A DNA stretch of 7,637 bases from Oscillospiraceae bacterium. Its GTDB lineage: Bacteria; Bacillota; Clostridia; Oscillospirales; Acutalibacteraceae. The notes beneath the pieces are model-generated. The model saw only the letters and a program-made list of their open reading frames with translations, had not been told where the DNA came from and searched no databases. Where the stretch lies: positions 1-7,637 of the forward strand of contig CADBUK010000130.1 of assembly GCA_902797915.1 (NCBI GenBank), read 5' to 3'. This document shows positions 1 to 5,302 of the stretch, one piece after another. The first letter of the stretch is position 1. Each line of letters starts with the position of its first letter. A program made the translations under genes and the position numbers.

Positions 1-195
1 ATCCTCTGTAACATAAACAGGAACATGCTTTCTTCCGTCATGAACAGCAAAAGTGTGTCCTACGAATTCGGGGAAGATTGTTGAACTTCTTGACCAGGTT
101 TTGATAACCTGCTTGTCGCCCTTATCGTTGAGAGCAACAACTTTCTTGTAAAGGCTTTCTTCTACATAGGGGCCTTTTTTAGTACTTCTACTCAT
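1..195 (-). CDS. rpsS: 30S ribosomal protein S19 (partial, C-terminus off the window)
   Basis: S19 sits in the head of the small ribosomal subunit, where it contacts S13 and 16S rRNA near the A-site tRNA. Translating the minus strand from the ATG at 193-195 gives 65 residues beginning MSRSTKKGPYVEESLYKKV, with the family hallmarks KTWSRSSTIFPEFVGHTFAVH and then DGRKHVPVYVTED. S19 proteins are usually about 90 residues, so roughly the last third lies beyond position 1. A clear AGGAGA ribosome binding site lies just upstream of the start. The gene follows rplB after a 19-base gap, the normal S10-operon order, and is expected to be cotranscribed with it. The identification is very secure from sequence alone; only the truncation by the window edge limits it. 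Confidence 0.97.
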   Translation of the reverse strand, partial: MSRSTKKGPYVEESLYKKVVALNDKGDKQVIKTWSRSSTIFPEFVGHTFAVHDGRKHVPVYVTED

Positions 196-214
196 TTAAT
201 CTTCTCCTTTCTGT

Positions 215-1048
215 TTATTTACCGTTGCGGCGTCTTACAATCATCTTGTCAGAAGCCTTCTTCTTGTTACGAGTCTTGTAACCAAGAGCAGGCTTGCCCC
301 AAGGTGTTACAGGGCCCGGACGGCCGATAGGTGATTTACCTTCACCACCACCGTGCGGATGGTCATTCGGGTTCATAACAGAACCGCGTACTGTCGGGCG
401 CCAGCCCATATTACGCATACGGCCTGCCTTACCGATTTTAACGTTTGCGTGGTCGGTGTTACCAACAACACCGATTGTTGCCATACAATCGTTAGGAACG
501 TTGCGAAGCTCGCCTGAAGGCAGTCTCAAAAGAGCGTAAGCACCTTCAAGAGCCATAAGTTGAGCGCTGTTACCTGCTGAACGAGCAAGCTGTGCGCCTC
601 TGCCCGGATAAAGCTCAACGTTATGAATGATTGTACCAACGGGGATGTTCTTAAGCGGAAGAGCATTACCCGCAACGATGTCTGCATGGGGGCCTGCAAC
701 AACTGTTGCGCCAACCTTGAGACCGTCCGGAGCGATAATGTAGCTCTTTACGCCGTCCTCATACTGAATAAGAGCAATGTGAGCTGAACGGTTGGGGTCA
801 TACTCGATTGACTTAACAGTAGCAGGAATGTCGAACTTCTGTCTTTTGAAATCAATTACACGATACTTTCTTCTGTTACCGCCGCCGCGATGACGAACGG
901 TGATTCTTCCGTAAGAGTTACGGCCTGACTTTTTGCTTAAAGGCTCAAGCAATGATCTTTCAGGAGCAACTTTTGAGAGGGAAGAATAATCTGTTACCGA
1001 CATATTCCTTCTTGAAGGGGTGGTCGGCTTATAATTCTTAATAGCCAT
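215..1048 (-). CDS. rplB: 50S ribosomal protein L2
   Basis: L2 is a core large-subunit protein that binds 23S rRNA near the peptidyl transferase centre and supports subunit joining. The 277-residue product has the normal family length. It starts MAIKNYKPTTPSRRNMSVTD, carries the RNA-binding segment around KSGRNSYGRITVRHRGGGNR, and keeps the universally conserved C-terminal NPNDHPHGGGEGK region with its functionally important histidine. The frame stays open upstream to an ATG at 1090, but I chose the ATG at 1046-1048 because it gives the standard L2 N-terminus and is preceded by an AGAAAGGA ribosome binding site. The gap to rplW upstream is 105 bases, long for this operon. That spacer contains candidate RNA structure and a possible -10 element, described separately. 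Confidence 0.98.
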   Translation of the reverse strand: MAIKNYKPTTPSRRNMSVTDYSSLSKVAPERSLLEPLSKKSGRNSYGRITVRHRGGGNRRKYRVIDFKRQKFDIPATVKSIEYDPNRSAHIALIQYEDGVKSYIIAPDGLKVGATVVAGPHADIVAGNALPLKNIPVGTIIHNVELYPGRGAQLARSAGNSAQLMALEGAYALLRLPSGELRNVPNDCMATIGVVGNTDHANVKIGKAGRMRNMGWRPTVRGSVMNPNDHPHGGGEGKSPIGRPGPVTPWGKPALGYKTRNKKKASDKMIVRRRNGK

Positions 1049-1153
1049 TATTATTTTTCCTTTCTGAATAACTTTGCGAAGGGATGGCACCCTTCATACC
1101 TCATCATCCGAAATATTCTCTTAATCGCTTTCTATTATATAATAGGTATCGGA
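1049..1153 (-). promoter_or_regulatory. Structured rplW-rplB intergenic spacer
   Basis: The spacer between L23 and L2 is 105 bases, although neighbouring genes in this operon are separated by 54 bases or fewer. On the minus-strand RNA I see a perfect six-pair hairpin, GAAGGG/CCCUUC with a six-base loop (1078-1095), ending about 15 bases before the L2 ribosome binding site. Two further complementary pairs are visible: AUCCGA (1149-1154) with UCGGAU (1106-1111), and AUACCU (1144-1149) with AGGUAU (1096-1101). They share one base and interleave, so they are alternative folds or, with adjustment, a pseudoknot. A regulatory role for L2 or S19 expression is inference. The alternative is simply a spacer containing an internal promoter. 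Confidence 0.4.
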
Positions 1154-1162
1154 TTACATCAT
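1134..1162 (-). promoter_or_regulatory. Possible internal promoter ahead of rplB
   Basis: A TATAAT hexamer on the minus strand (1134-1139) lies inside the perfect 14-base palindrome CTATTATATAATAG (1132-1145). The same 14 bases at 1133-1146 recur exactly around the -10 element of the main operon promoter at 3410-3423. The hexamer 17 bases upstream (1157-1162, ATGATG) matches the -35 consensus at only three positions and lies at the end of the rplW coding region. A start near 1127 would give transcripts of rplB and downstream genes. The -10 element is good but the -35 is weak, so this is tentative. Confidence 0.3.
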
Positions 1163-1450
1163 ATCGTTGAAGAATTCGATATCCTTTGAGCCTTCAGCAA
1201 GAGTAACAATTGCCTTTTTCCATGAAGGAGTGTAGCCGCTGTTCATTCCCTGACGGCGCTCATGGCCGCGAACATTGATTGTGTTAACCTTAGCAACCTT
1301 AGTGCCGGGGAAAACTTCTTCAACAGCCTTTGCGATTTCAATTTTGTTTGCATCCTTAGCAACCTTGAAGGTATACTTTCTCATCATAAGGCCTGTCATA
1401 GACTCTTCAGTGATGATTGGCTTAAGGATAATATCCTGAGCTGGTTTCAT
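1154..1450 (-). CDS. rplW: 50S ribosomal protein L23
   Basis: L23 lies beside the exit of the nascent-peptide tunnel, where trigger factor and the signal recognition particle dock. The 98-residue product has normal bacterial length. It begins MKPAQDIILKPIITEESM, the typical strand-helix entry of the family, and continues with the KYTFKVAKDANKIEIAKAVE segment and the KVAKVNT core. The later RGHERRQGMNSGYTPSWKKA stretch corresponds to the rRNA-binding loop, and the protein ends in the usual V-T-L-A-E-G strand. Its ATG overlaps the rplD stop codon as TAATG, and a GAGGAGGT ribosome binding site lies inside the end of rplD, so the pair is probably translationally coupled. Identification is secure. 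Confidence 0.97.
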   Translation of the reverse strand: MKPAQDIILKPIITEESMTGLMMRKYTFKVAKDANKIEIAKAVEEVFPGTKVAKVNTINVRGHERRQGMNSGYTPSWKKAIVTLAEGSKDIEFFNDMM

Positions 1451-2073
1451 TATGCATATACCTCCTCAATTTTAGTTGCCGCATCTTTAAGAACAACAAG
1501 GTTGTTTGCATTAAGAATGTCATAAACGCAAAGTGTGTTTACGGTTACAACCTTAACGCCCTCAATATTGCGTGCGCTCTTATAGATTACGTCATTGTTT
1601 TCCGGAAGAACCAGAAGAACCTTTTTGCCAGTCTTGAGATTAGCGAAAACCTCAACCATAGCCTTGGTTTTGATTTCCTCAAGCTCAAGCTTGTTAAGAA
1701 TAAGCATTTCGTTAGCTGCAACCTTTGTTGAAAGTGCAGACTTCATTGCAAGTCTCTTAACCTTCTTGTTCATTCCTACCTTATACTTTCTTGGCTTCGG
1801 GCCAAGAGCGATACCGCCGTGTGTCCACTGCGGGCTTCTGGTTGAGCCCTGACGAGCACGGCCTGTTCCCTTCTGTCTCCAAGGCTTTGCACCGCCGCCT
1901 GATACTTCAGAACGAGTGAGAGTTGACTGTGTGCCCTGGCGCTGTGCAGCAAGATAGCTGACAACTGCAAGATGCATTGCGGATTCATTAGGCTCAATAG
2001 CGAAAATAGAATCTGCAAGTTCCATTTTTGAGGTCTTGCGACCTTCCTGGTTATAAACCTGAACCTGTGCCAT
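1450..2073 (-). CDS. rplD: 50S ribosomal protein L4
   Basis: L4 binds domain I of 23S rRNA early in assembly and lines the peptide exit tunnel. In E. coli it also represses its own S10 operon through the mRNA leader. The 207-residue product has normal length. It shows the conserved extended loop with SGGGAKPWRQKGTGRARQG followed by STRSPQWTHGG and the GPKPRKY motif, which reaches into the tunnel wall, and then the usual globular domain. It starts at the ATG at 2071-2073, 17 bases after rplC, with an AAAGGAGA ribosome binding site, and its stop overlaps the rplW start. Whether L4 regulates this operon through the leader at 3093-3404 cannot be told from the sequence. Confidence 0.98.
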   Translation of the reverse strand: MAQVQVYNQEGRKTSKMELADSIFAIEPNESAMHLAVVSYLAAQRQGTQSTLTRSEVSGGGAKPWRQKGTGRARQGSTRSPQWTHGGIALGPKPRKYKVGMNKKVKRLAMKSALSTKVAANEMLILNKLELEEIKTKAMVEVFANLKTGKKVLLVLPENNDVIYKSARNIEGVKVVTVNTLCVYDILNANNLVVLKDAATKIEEVYA

Positions 2074-2090
2074 TTCTTTCTCTCCTTTCG

Positions 2091-2723
2091 TTAAGCTTTA
2101 ACAGCGTCTGCGATAACAACAATTCCGCCCTTAGGACCGGGGATTGCACCCTTGATTGCGATAAGGTTGTTTTCAGCGTCAACCTTTGCAACCGTAAGGT
2201 TCTGGATTGTTACCTTTTCGTGACCGTAATGGCCTGCCATTTTTCTGCCCTTGAAAACTCTTGAGGGGCTTGAGCAAGCACCAAGTGAACCCTGATGACG
2301 AGCGTTAGGACCTGTACCGTGTGATTCACGGAGTCTTGAGAAGTTCCAACGCTTGATTGCGCCTGCGGTTCCGTGGCCCTTTGATGTGCCCTTAACGTCA
2401 ACGATTTCGCCAACCTCAAAAGTGTCTGCCTTGATGATGTCGCCAACATTAACTGCTGAGCAATCCTCAAGACGAAATTCCTTAAGAGTTCTCTTAGGAG
2501 CAACATCGTTCTTTGCGAAATGACCCTTCATAGGCTTGTTGAGCTTGCCGACCTTAACATCGCCGAAGCCAACCTGAACAGCCTCGTAGCCGTCATTTTC
2601 GATTGTTTTCTTCTGTGTGATAACGCAAGGACCTGCTTCAACAACGGTTACGGGGATTACTTTACCGTTTTCGTCAAAGATTTGAGTCATGCCTATCTTT
2701 TTTCCGATAATTCCTTTTTTCAT
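2091..2723 (-). CDS. rplC: 50S ribosomal protein L3
   Basis: L3 is an early-assembly large-subunit protein whose long loop reaches toward the peptidyl transferase centre. The 210-residue product begins MKKGIIGKKIGMTQIFDENG, the standard L3 start, and keeps the VEAGPCVITQKKT strand. The central loop keeps the order of conserved elements: VKGTSKGHGTAGAIKRWNF, then SHGTGP, then GSLGACSSPSRVFKGRKMAG, then KVTIQNL. The loop tip differs in detail from the E. coli type, for example RWNFSRLRESHGTGP, but I believe such variants occur in Clostridia. An AGGAGG ribosome binding site precedes the ATG at 2721-2723. The 54-base gap to rpsJ includes a small GUUGGU/ACCAAC hairpin (2744-2758) with no U-tract, so it is not a terminator. 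Confidence 0.98.
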   Translation of the reverse strand: MKKGIIGKKIGMTQIFDENGKVIPVTVVEAGPCVITQKKTIENDGYEAVQVGFGDVKVGKLNKPMKGHFAKNDVAPKRTLKEFRLEDCSAVNVGDIIKADTFEVGEIVDVKGTSKGHGTAGAIKRWNFSRLRESHGTGPNARHQGSLGACSSPSRVFKGRKMAGHYGHEKVTIQNLTVAKVDAENNLIAIKGAIPGPKGGIVVIADAVKA

Positions 2724-2777
2724 AATTTCCTCCTTGGTTATTGGTTGGTTTTACCAACTTGACCTCAACGGGCGCGA

Positions 2778-3092
2778 TTATAATTTGATTTCGATTTCTA
2801 CGCCTGCCGGGAGCTCAAGATTTGTCAGAGCTTCAACAGTTTTGTTTGAAGGTCTGAGAATATCAATGAGTCTTTTGTGTGTTCTCTGCTCAAACTGTTC
2901 ACGGCTGTCCTTATACTTATGAACTGCGCGAAGGATTGTTACTACTTCCTTTTCGGTAGGAAGCGGGATAGGTCCGCTTACCTGAGCGCCTGTGCTCTTT
3001 GCGGTTTCAACAATCTTTTCCGCTGCCTGATCAACAAGATTGTGGTCATAGCCTTTAAGTCTGATGCGGATTTTTACCTTGCTTGCTGCCAT
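2778..3092 (-). CDS. rpsJ: 30S ribosomal protein S10, first gene of the operon
   Basis: S10 is a head protein of the small subunit and, bound to NusB, also takes part in transcription antitermination. The 104-residue product has the expected length and motifs: KVKIRIRLKGYDHNLVDQ at the start, then TGAQVSGPIPLPTEKE. The long loop HKYKDSREQFEQRTHKRLID follows, and the protein ends in the usual LPAGVEIEIKL strand. A strong AGGAGG ribosome binding site (3101-3106) sits eight bases before the ATG at 3090-3092. It is the promoter-proximal gene of the S10 operon. Expression should come from the consensus promoter at 3411-3439 through a leader of about 310 nt. Confidence 0.98.
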   Translation of the reverse strand: MAASKVKIRIRLKGYDHNLVDQAAEKIVETAKSTGAQVSGPIPLPTEKEVVTILRAVHKYKDSREQFEQRTHKRLIDILRPSNKTVEALTNLELPAGVEIEIKL

Positions 3093-3404
3093 TTACTTTT
3101 CCTCCTGAAAAATATTGGTGCGAGTCTTTACCAGCAACTTTTCACCACTCTGCCGTGTGTTTCAACCCCGTACTTTTTAAAGCCGAATGACAGAACATCA
3201 TTCGGGCAGTCGCACGGCGGCAAATGTTCGCAAGTCATTTGCAGTGCTGATTCTGGTATGATTTCGCCCGGTTTAAAATCGGACATACTCCGCCGAAATT
3301 CCCGCTTGGGTAGGTTAGTCCCAGCGCCACCTCCGGCATCATCGCATATCGTGTTTGCACGAGTGGTTATATATATTATATATAATATACACAACTTCGC
3401 GCGC
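3093..3404 (-). promoter_or_regulatory. Long structured 5' leader RNA of the S10 operon
   Basis: Between the predicted transcription start near 3404 and rpsJ the minus-strand RNA has many complementary segments. They include UCGUG-CAAA-CACGA (3349-3362) and a domain closed by GCCGGA/UUCGGC (3332-3337 with 3292-3297). Inside that domain is an inner stem, GCUGGG with CCCAAGC (3320-3325 with 3304-3310, one bulged A). Further along are a perfect seven-pair hairpin GCAAAUG/CAUUUGC (3220-3242) and a perfect eight-pair hairpin CCGAAUGA/UCAUUCGG (3183-3205). GUGCGA (3210-3215) can pair with UCGCAC (3118-3123), just before the ribosome binding site region. This density of perfect stems suggests a cis-regulatory RNA, perhaps bound by a ribosomal protein. 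I do not recognise it as a known family. A 52-codon frame also crosses it (3128-3286) but looks less likely than RNA. Confidence 0.6.
3372..3389. repeat. Perfect 18-bp A/T palindrome at the start of the S10 leader
   Basis: The sequence TATATTATATATAATATA equals its own reverse complement. It lies 15-32 bases downstream of the expected transcription start. It contains extra TATAAT-like hexamers but no -35 element at a useful distance, since the region 17 bases upstream is CG-rich. It may be a protein-binding site, a weak A-U hairpin in the leader, or composition-driven sequence. Confidence 0.4.
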
Positions 3405-3410
3405 TTTGAT

Positions 3411-3439
3411 ATTATATAATAGGGCTATGCCTTTGTCAA
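3411..3439 (-). promoter_or_regulatory. Consensus sigma-A promoter of the S10 operon
   Basis: The minus strand carries a perfect -35 TTGACA (3434-3439), a 17-base spacer, and a perfect -10 TATAAT (3411-3416), predicting a start near 3404. Upstream of the -35 (about 3441-3470) is a run of A- and T-tracts resembling an UP element for the RNA polymerase alpha subunit. This is what one expects for a strongly expressed ribosomal operon. The -10 is embedded in the palindrome TATTATATAATA (3410-3421). Confidence 0.88.
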
Positions 3440-3475
3440 CCCTTAATTTTAATTTTTTTGTAAATATTTTTGGCA

Positions 3476-3512
3476 ATTTTAACAAATATAAAAATAAAAA
3501 TTCTGTTAAAAT
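3476..3512. repeat. A/T-rich inverted repeat in the spacer
   Basis: ATTTTAAC (3476-3483) and GTTAAAAT (3505-3512) are perfect inverted arms separated by 21 bases. They lie in the very A/T-rich stretch between the terminator at 3521-3556 and the S10 promoter. It could be an operator-like site, but such arms also arise by chance in this composition. Apart from this and the UP-like tracts I see nothing coding in 3440-3520. Confidence 0.25.
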
Positions 3513-3520
3513 GACGAAAA

Positions 3521-3556
3521 CAAAAAAATACGTATTTCCCCTTTCGGAGAAATACG
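3521..3556 (-). terminator. Intrinsic terminator of the BclA-like gene
   Basis: On the minus strand an 11-pair stem, CGUAUUUCUCC with GGGGAAAUACG (one G-U pair), closes a GAAA tetraloop and is followed at once by UAUUUUUUUG. It begins 13 bases after the stop codon of the gene at 3570-4103. It should insulate that gene from the S10 operon, whose promoter starts about 80 bases further on. Confidence 0.92.
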
Positions 3557-3569
3557 CATAAAAAACAAT

Positions 3570-4103
3570 TTAATTTCCTATTTTTGCAACTGTAAGGGAC
3601 GCGTTTGTTACGGCAAAATCGGACGCATCGGGAACAACGGTAAGAACGCCCTGCGCATTTTCCGCTATGGTAACAAGCGCTGTGAAAGCAACGGAATAAT
3701 TTGCTGTTTCTGCCTCCACAGTCTGCGTTAACGCCGCTCCGCTGACTGCCGTGCCGTTATTGTTGAGCTGAAGGGTTAAATCAGCAGGAACGGTTAAGTC
3801 CTCCCCTGCACTGACAACCGCATTAAAGCTTACAATATAAACGCCGCTCTGAGTAAGGGAAATATCATCAGAGCCTACAGTTGCCGAGCGCCCCGAAACG
3901 AGCGCCGAAGCGCCGAAGGTCAGCGGTGTTCCGCCGACAGTAGTCTGCTGCTGAGTGTTGAACGCCTGTGCAGCCACGGCGTCAGGAAATTCGCCGCCCG
4001 GCTGTGAGCCGCCGTTTACGTTTACAATAACCGAGCCGCAGCCGTTACAGCAATCGGGAGCGGGGTTGCAATCGTTCGTGCAGCCGCAATCATATACTTT
4101 CAT
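3570..4103 (-). CDS. Small protein with cysteine-rich head and BclA-like C-terminal domain
   Basis: The 177-residue product has three parts. Residues 1-24 are a short cysteine-rich head (MKVYDCGCTNDCNPAPDCC and on) with six cysteines. Residues 25-45 are a Gly/Ser/Pro-rich linker. Residues 46-177 are a beta-strand-rich domain with the look of the BclA/C1q-TNF jelly-roll: VGGTPLTFGASALVSG, then SDDISLTQSGVYIVSFNAVV, then repeated Val/Thr strands to ASLTVAKIGN. In Bacillus and Clostridium, proteins with such C-termini coat spores or the cell surface, usually after a collagen-like repeat, which is absent here. No signal peptide or membrane segment is visible. I chose the ATG at 4101-4103, with a GGTGATAAG ribosome binding site, over upstream in-frame starts whose extra residues do not fit the family. 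Surface or spore location is inference. Confidence 0.8.
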   Translation of the reverse strand: MKVYDCGCTNDCNPAPDCCNGCGSVIVNVNGGSQPGGEFPDAVAAQAFNTQQQTTVGGTPLTFGASALVSGRSATVGSDDISLTQSGVYIVSFNAVVSAGEDLTVPADLTLQLNNNGTAVSGAALTQTVEAETANYSVAFTALVTIAENAQGVLTVVPDASDFAVTNASLTVAKIGN

Positions 4104-4149
4104 CTTATCACCACAATAATTTATTCGGATATATAACATATCCACTGCC

Positions 4150-4179
4150 ATTATATTCGCTGACTGCGCATTTTGACAC
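4150..4179 (-). promoter_or_regulatory. Probable promoter of the BclA-like gene
   Basis: A perfect TATAAT (4150-4155) on the minus strand is preceded, after 18 bases, by GTGTCA (4174-4179), which matches four of six -35 positions. A start near 4143 gives a leader of about 40 bases. The -35 overlaps that of the divergent plus-strand promoter. If the gene is sporulation-specific a different sigma factor might be used, but I saw no convincing sporulation sigma-factor motif. Confidence 0.55.
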
Positions 4180-4201
4180 ATAGTGAAAAATAAGTTATAA
4201 T
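4173..4201 (+). promoter_or_regulatory. Consensus sigma-A promoter of the acyltransferase gene
   Basis: The plus strand has a perfect TTGACA (4173-4178), a 17-base spacer and a perfect TATAAT (4196-4201). A start near 4208 leaves a short leader of about 27 bases before the ATG at 4235. No operator-like structure is obvious apart from the TAATAATAATAA run downstream. Confidence 0.85.
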
Positions 4202-4234
4202 AATAATAACATCATATTTCAAGGTAATGGGATT

Positions 4235-5302
4235 ATGGAGAATAAAATTAAAACAATTAACACAGGCAGCCGTCTGCTGTATCTGGATATGATTAAAGCG
4301 GTTTCCGTTATAGGCGTTATCGTGCTTCACGTTACGGCGGCAAACTGGATGAAAATTGACGTTCATTCAGCCGACTTTGCCGTTGAAACGGTTTACAACG
4401 GAATATCGCGCAGCTGCGTGCCGCTGTTTGTTATGGCAAACGGCGCAGTTTTTCTTGACCGTGAAATCAGCTTGAAGGTGCTTTACAAAAAATACATACT
4501 GCGGTTGGTAATAGCTTATTTTGCGTGGAGTATAATCTACGCCGTTGTAAGATTTTGGGGCAAGTTTGAAATCAATGCGTTTCTTTCTGACGTTATTAAA
4601 GGGCATTACCATCTTTGGTTTATTCCTATGATTATAGGGCTTTATATGATTGTGCCGTTTTTAAGAAAAGTTGTGCAGGACAGAAGGCTTGCGGAATATT
4701 TCATAATACTTGCGCTGATATTCGGCTGCACCTTACCCGCTTTGGCGGAAAGAATAGGTCTTGTTAACGAGCTTTATTCAAACACGCTTAAACAGCTTAT
4801 TGATAATGCGGCGGTCAAATTTGTACTCGGTTATTCCCCATATTTTGTTCTGGGGTATTTACTTAACAAAACGGAGATTTCCAAAAAAGCCGAAATAATT
4901 ATCTACTCCTTCGGCGCGGCAGGATTTATTATCACTCCGCTGGCAACCGTTATTTCCTCACGCAGATACGATGTGGCAGACAAATTCTTTCTCGGCAATT
5001 TATCGCTTAACGTTTTAGCCTGCGCCGTTGCGGTATTTGTTTTCACAAAGCAGCATTCGGGTTACCTGAAAGGCGGAACAAAGCTGTCAAACCTAATTGT
5101 GCGTTTATCCGTTTACAGCTTCGGCATTTATCTTATTCATCCGCTGATTGTTGATAATCTTAATTATAAATACGGTATTACCCCGTCAAGCTTCTGCGCT
5201 GCGTTTTCAGTGCCCCTGCTTGTTATCGGAATTTACATTGTATCCGCCGCCGTTACGGCACTGCTGAACAAAATACCGTTCATAAACAAATATTTGGTAT
5301 AA
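4235..5302 (+). CDS. Membrane acyltransferase, acyltransferase_3 family
   Basis: The 355-residue product is a polytopic membrane protein of the acyltransferase_3 type (OatA/WecH-like), which moves acyl groups, often acetyl, onto cell-envelope glycans. The N-terminus RLLYLDMIKAVSVIGVIVLH (13-32) is the family signature, ending in the conserved His32 of the first membrane segment. Next come the VPLFVMANGAVFL segment (62-74) and HLWFIPMIIGLYMIVPFLRK (126-145), then a typical final portion with FGIYLIHPLIVD (296-307). About ten hydrophobic segments fill the chain, and there is no extracytoplasmic SGNH domain, so it is the short form. The ATG at 4235 follows AAGG ten bases upstream, a modest ribosome binding site. 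The substrate (peptidoglycan, teichoic acid or exopolysaccharide) cannot be told. It is transcribed alone and ends at a strong terminator. Confidence 0.9.
   Translation: MENKIKTINTGSRLLYLDMIKAVSVIGVIVLHVTAANWMKIDVHSADFAVETVYNGISRSCVPLFVMANGAVFLDREISLKVLYKKYILRLVIAYFAWSIIYAVVRFWGKFEINAFLSDVIKGHYHLWFIPMIIGLYMIVPFLRKVVQDRRLAEYFIILALIFGCTLPALAERIGLVNELYSNTLKQLIDNAAVKFVLGYSPYFVLGYLLNKTEISKKAEIIIYSFGAAGFIITPLATVISSRRYDVADKFFLGNLSLNVLACAVAVFVFTKQHSGYLKGGTKLSNLIVRLSVYSFGIYLIHPLIVDNLNYKYGITPSSFCAAFSVPLLVIGIYIVSAAVTALLNKIPFINKYLV

Noticed and set aside
1049..1090. N-terminal extension of L2 starting at the ATG at 1088-1090
   Set aside because: It would add 14 residues before the standard MAIKNYKPTTPSRR start, has no good ribosome binding site, and starts within the hairpin. 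The start at 1046-1048 has AGAAAGGA in front.
1039..1097. Possible 19-codon upstream frame overlapping the rplB start
   Set aside because: The ATG at 1095-1097 has GAGG only one base away, too close for efficient initiation, and nothing in the peptide resembles a known leader peptide.
2744..2758. Hairpin GUUGGU/ACCAAC between rpsJ and rplC
   Set aside because: A short stem with a three-base loop and no U-tract, inside a gap where the operon must be read through. It is not a terminator, and there is no sign of a specific role.
3128..3394. An 88-codon minus-strand frame between the S10 promoter and rpsJ
   Set aside because: Its first part is the A/T palindrome read as a hydrophobic stretch, its start has no ribosome binding site, and perfect RNA hairpins run through the rest. 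I treat the region as a leader RNA and note only the inner 52-codon frame as a low-probability alternative.
2877..3419. A 180-codon plus-strand frame opposite rpsJ and its leader
   Set aside because: It runs through rpsJ, the leader and the promoter in antisense, with no initiation signal and no recognisable domain.
4104..4181. Longer N-terminus for the BclA-like protein (203 residues)
   Set aside because: The extension overlaps the likely promoter, lacks a ribosome binding site and encodes no signal peptide or family-like sequence.
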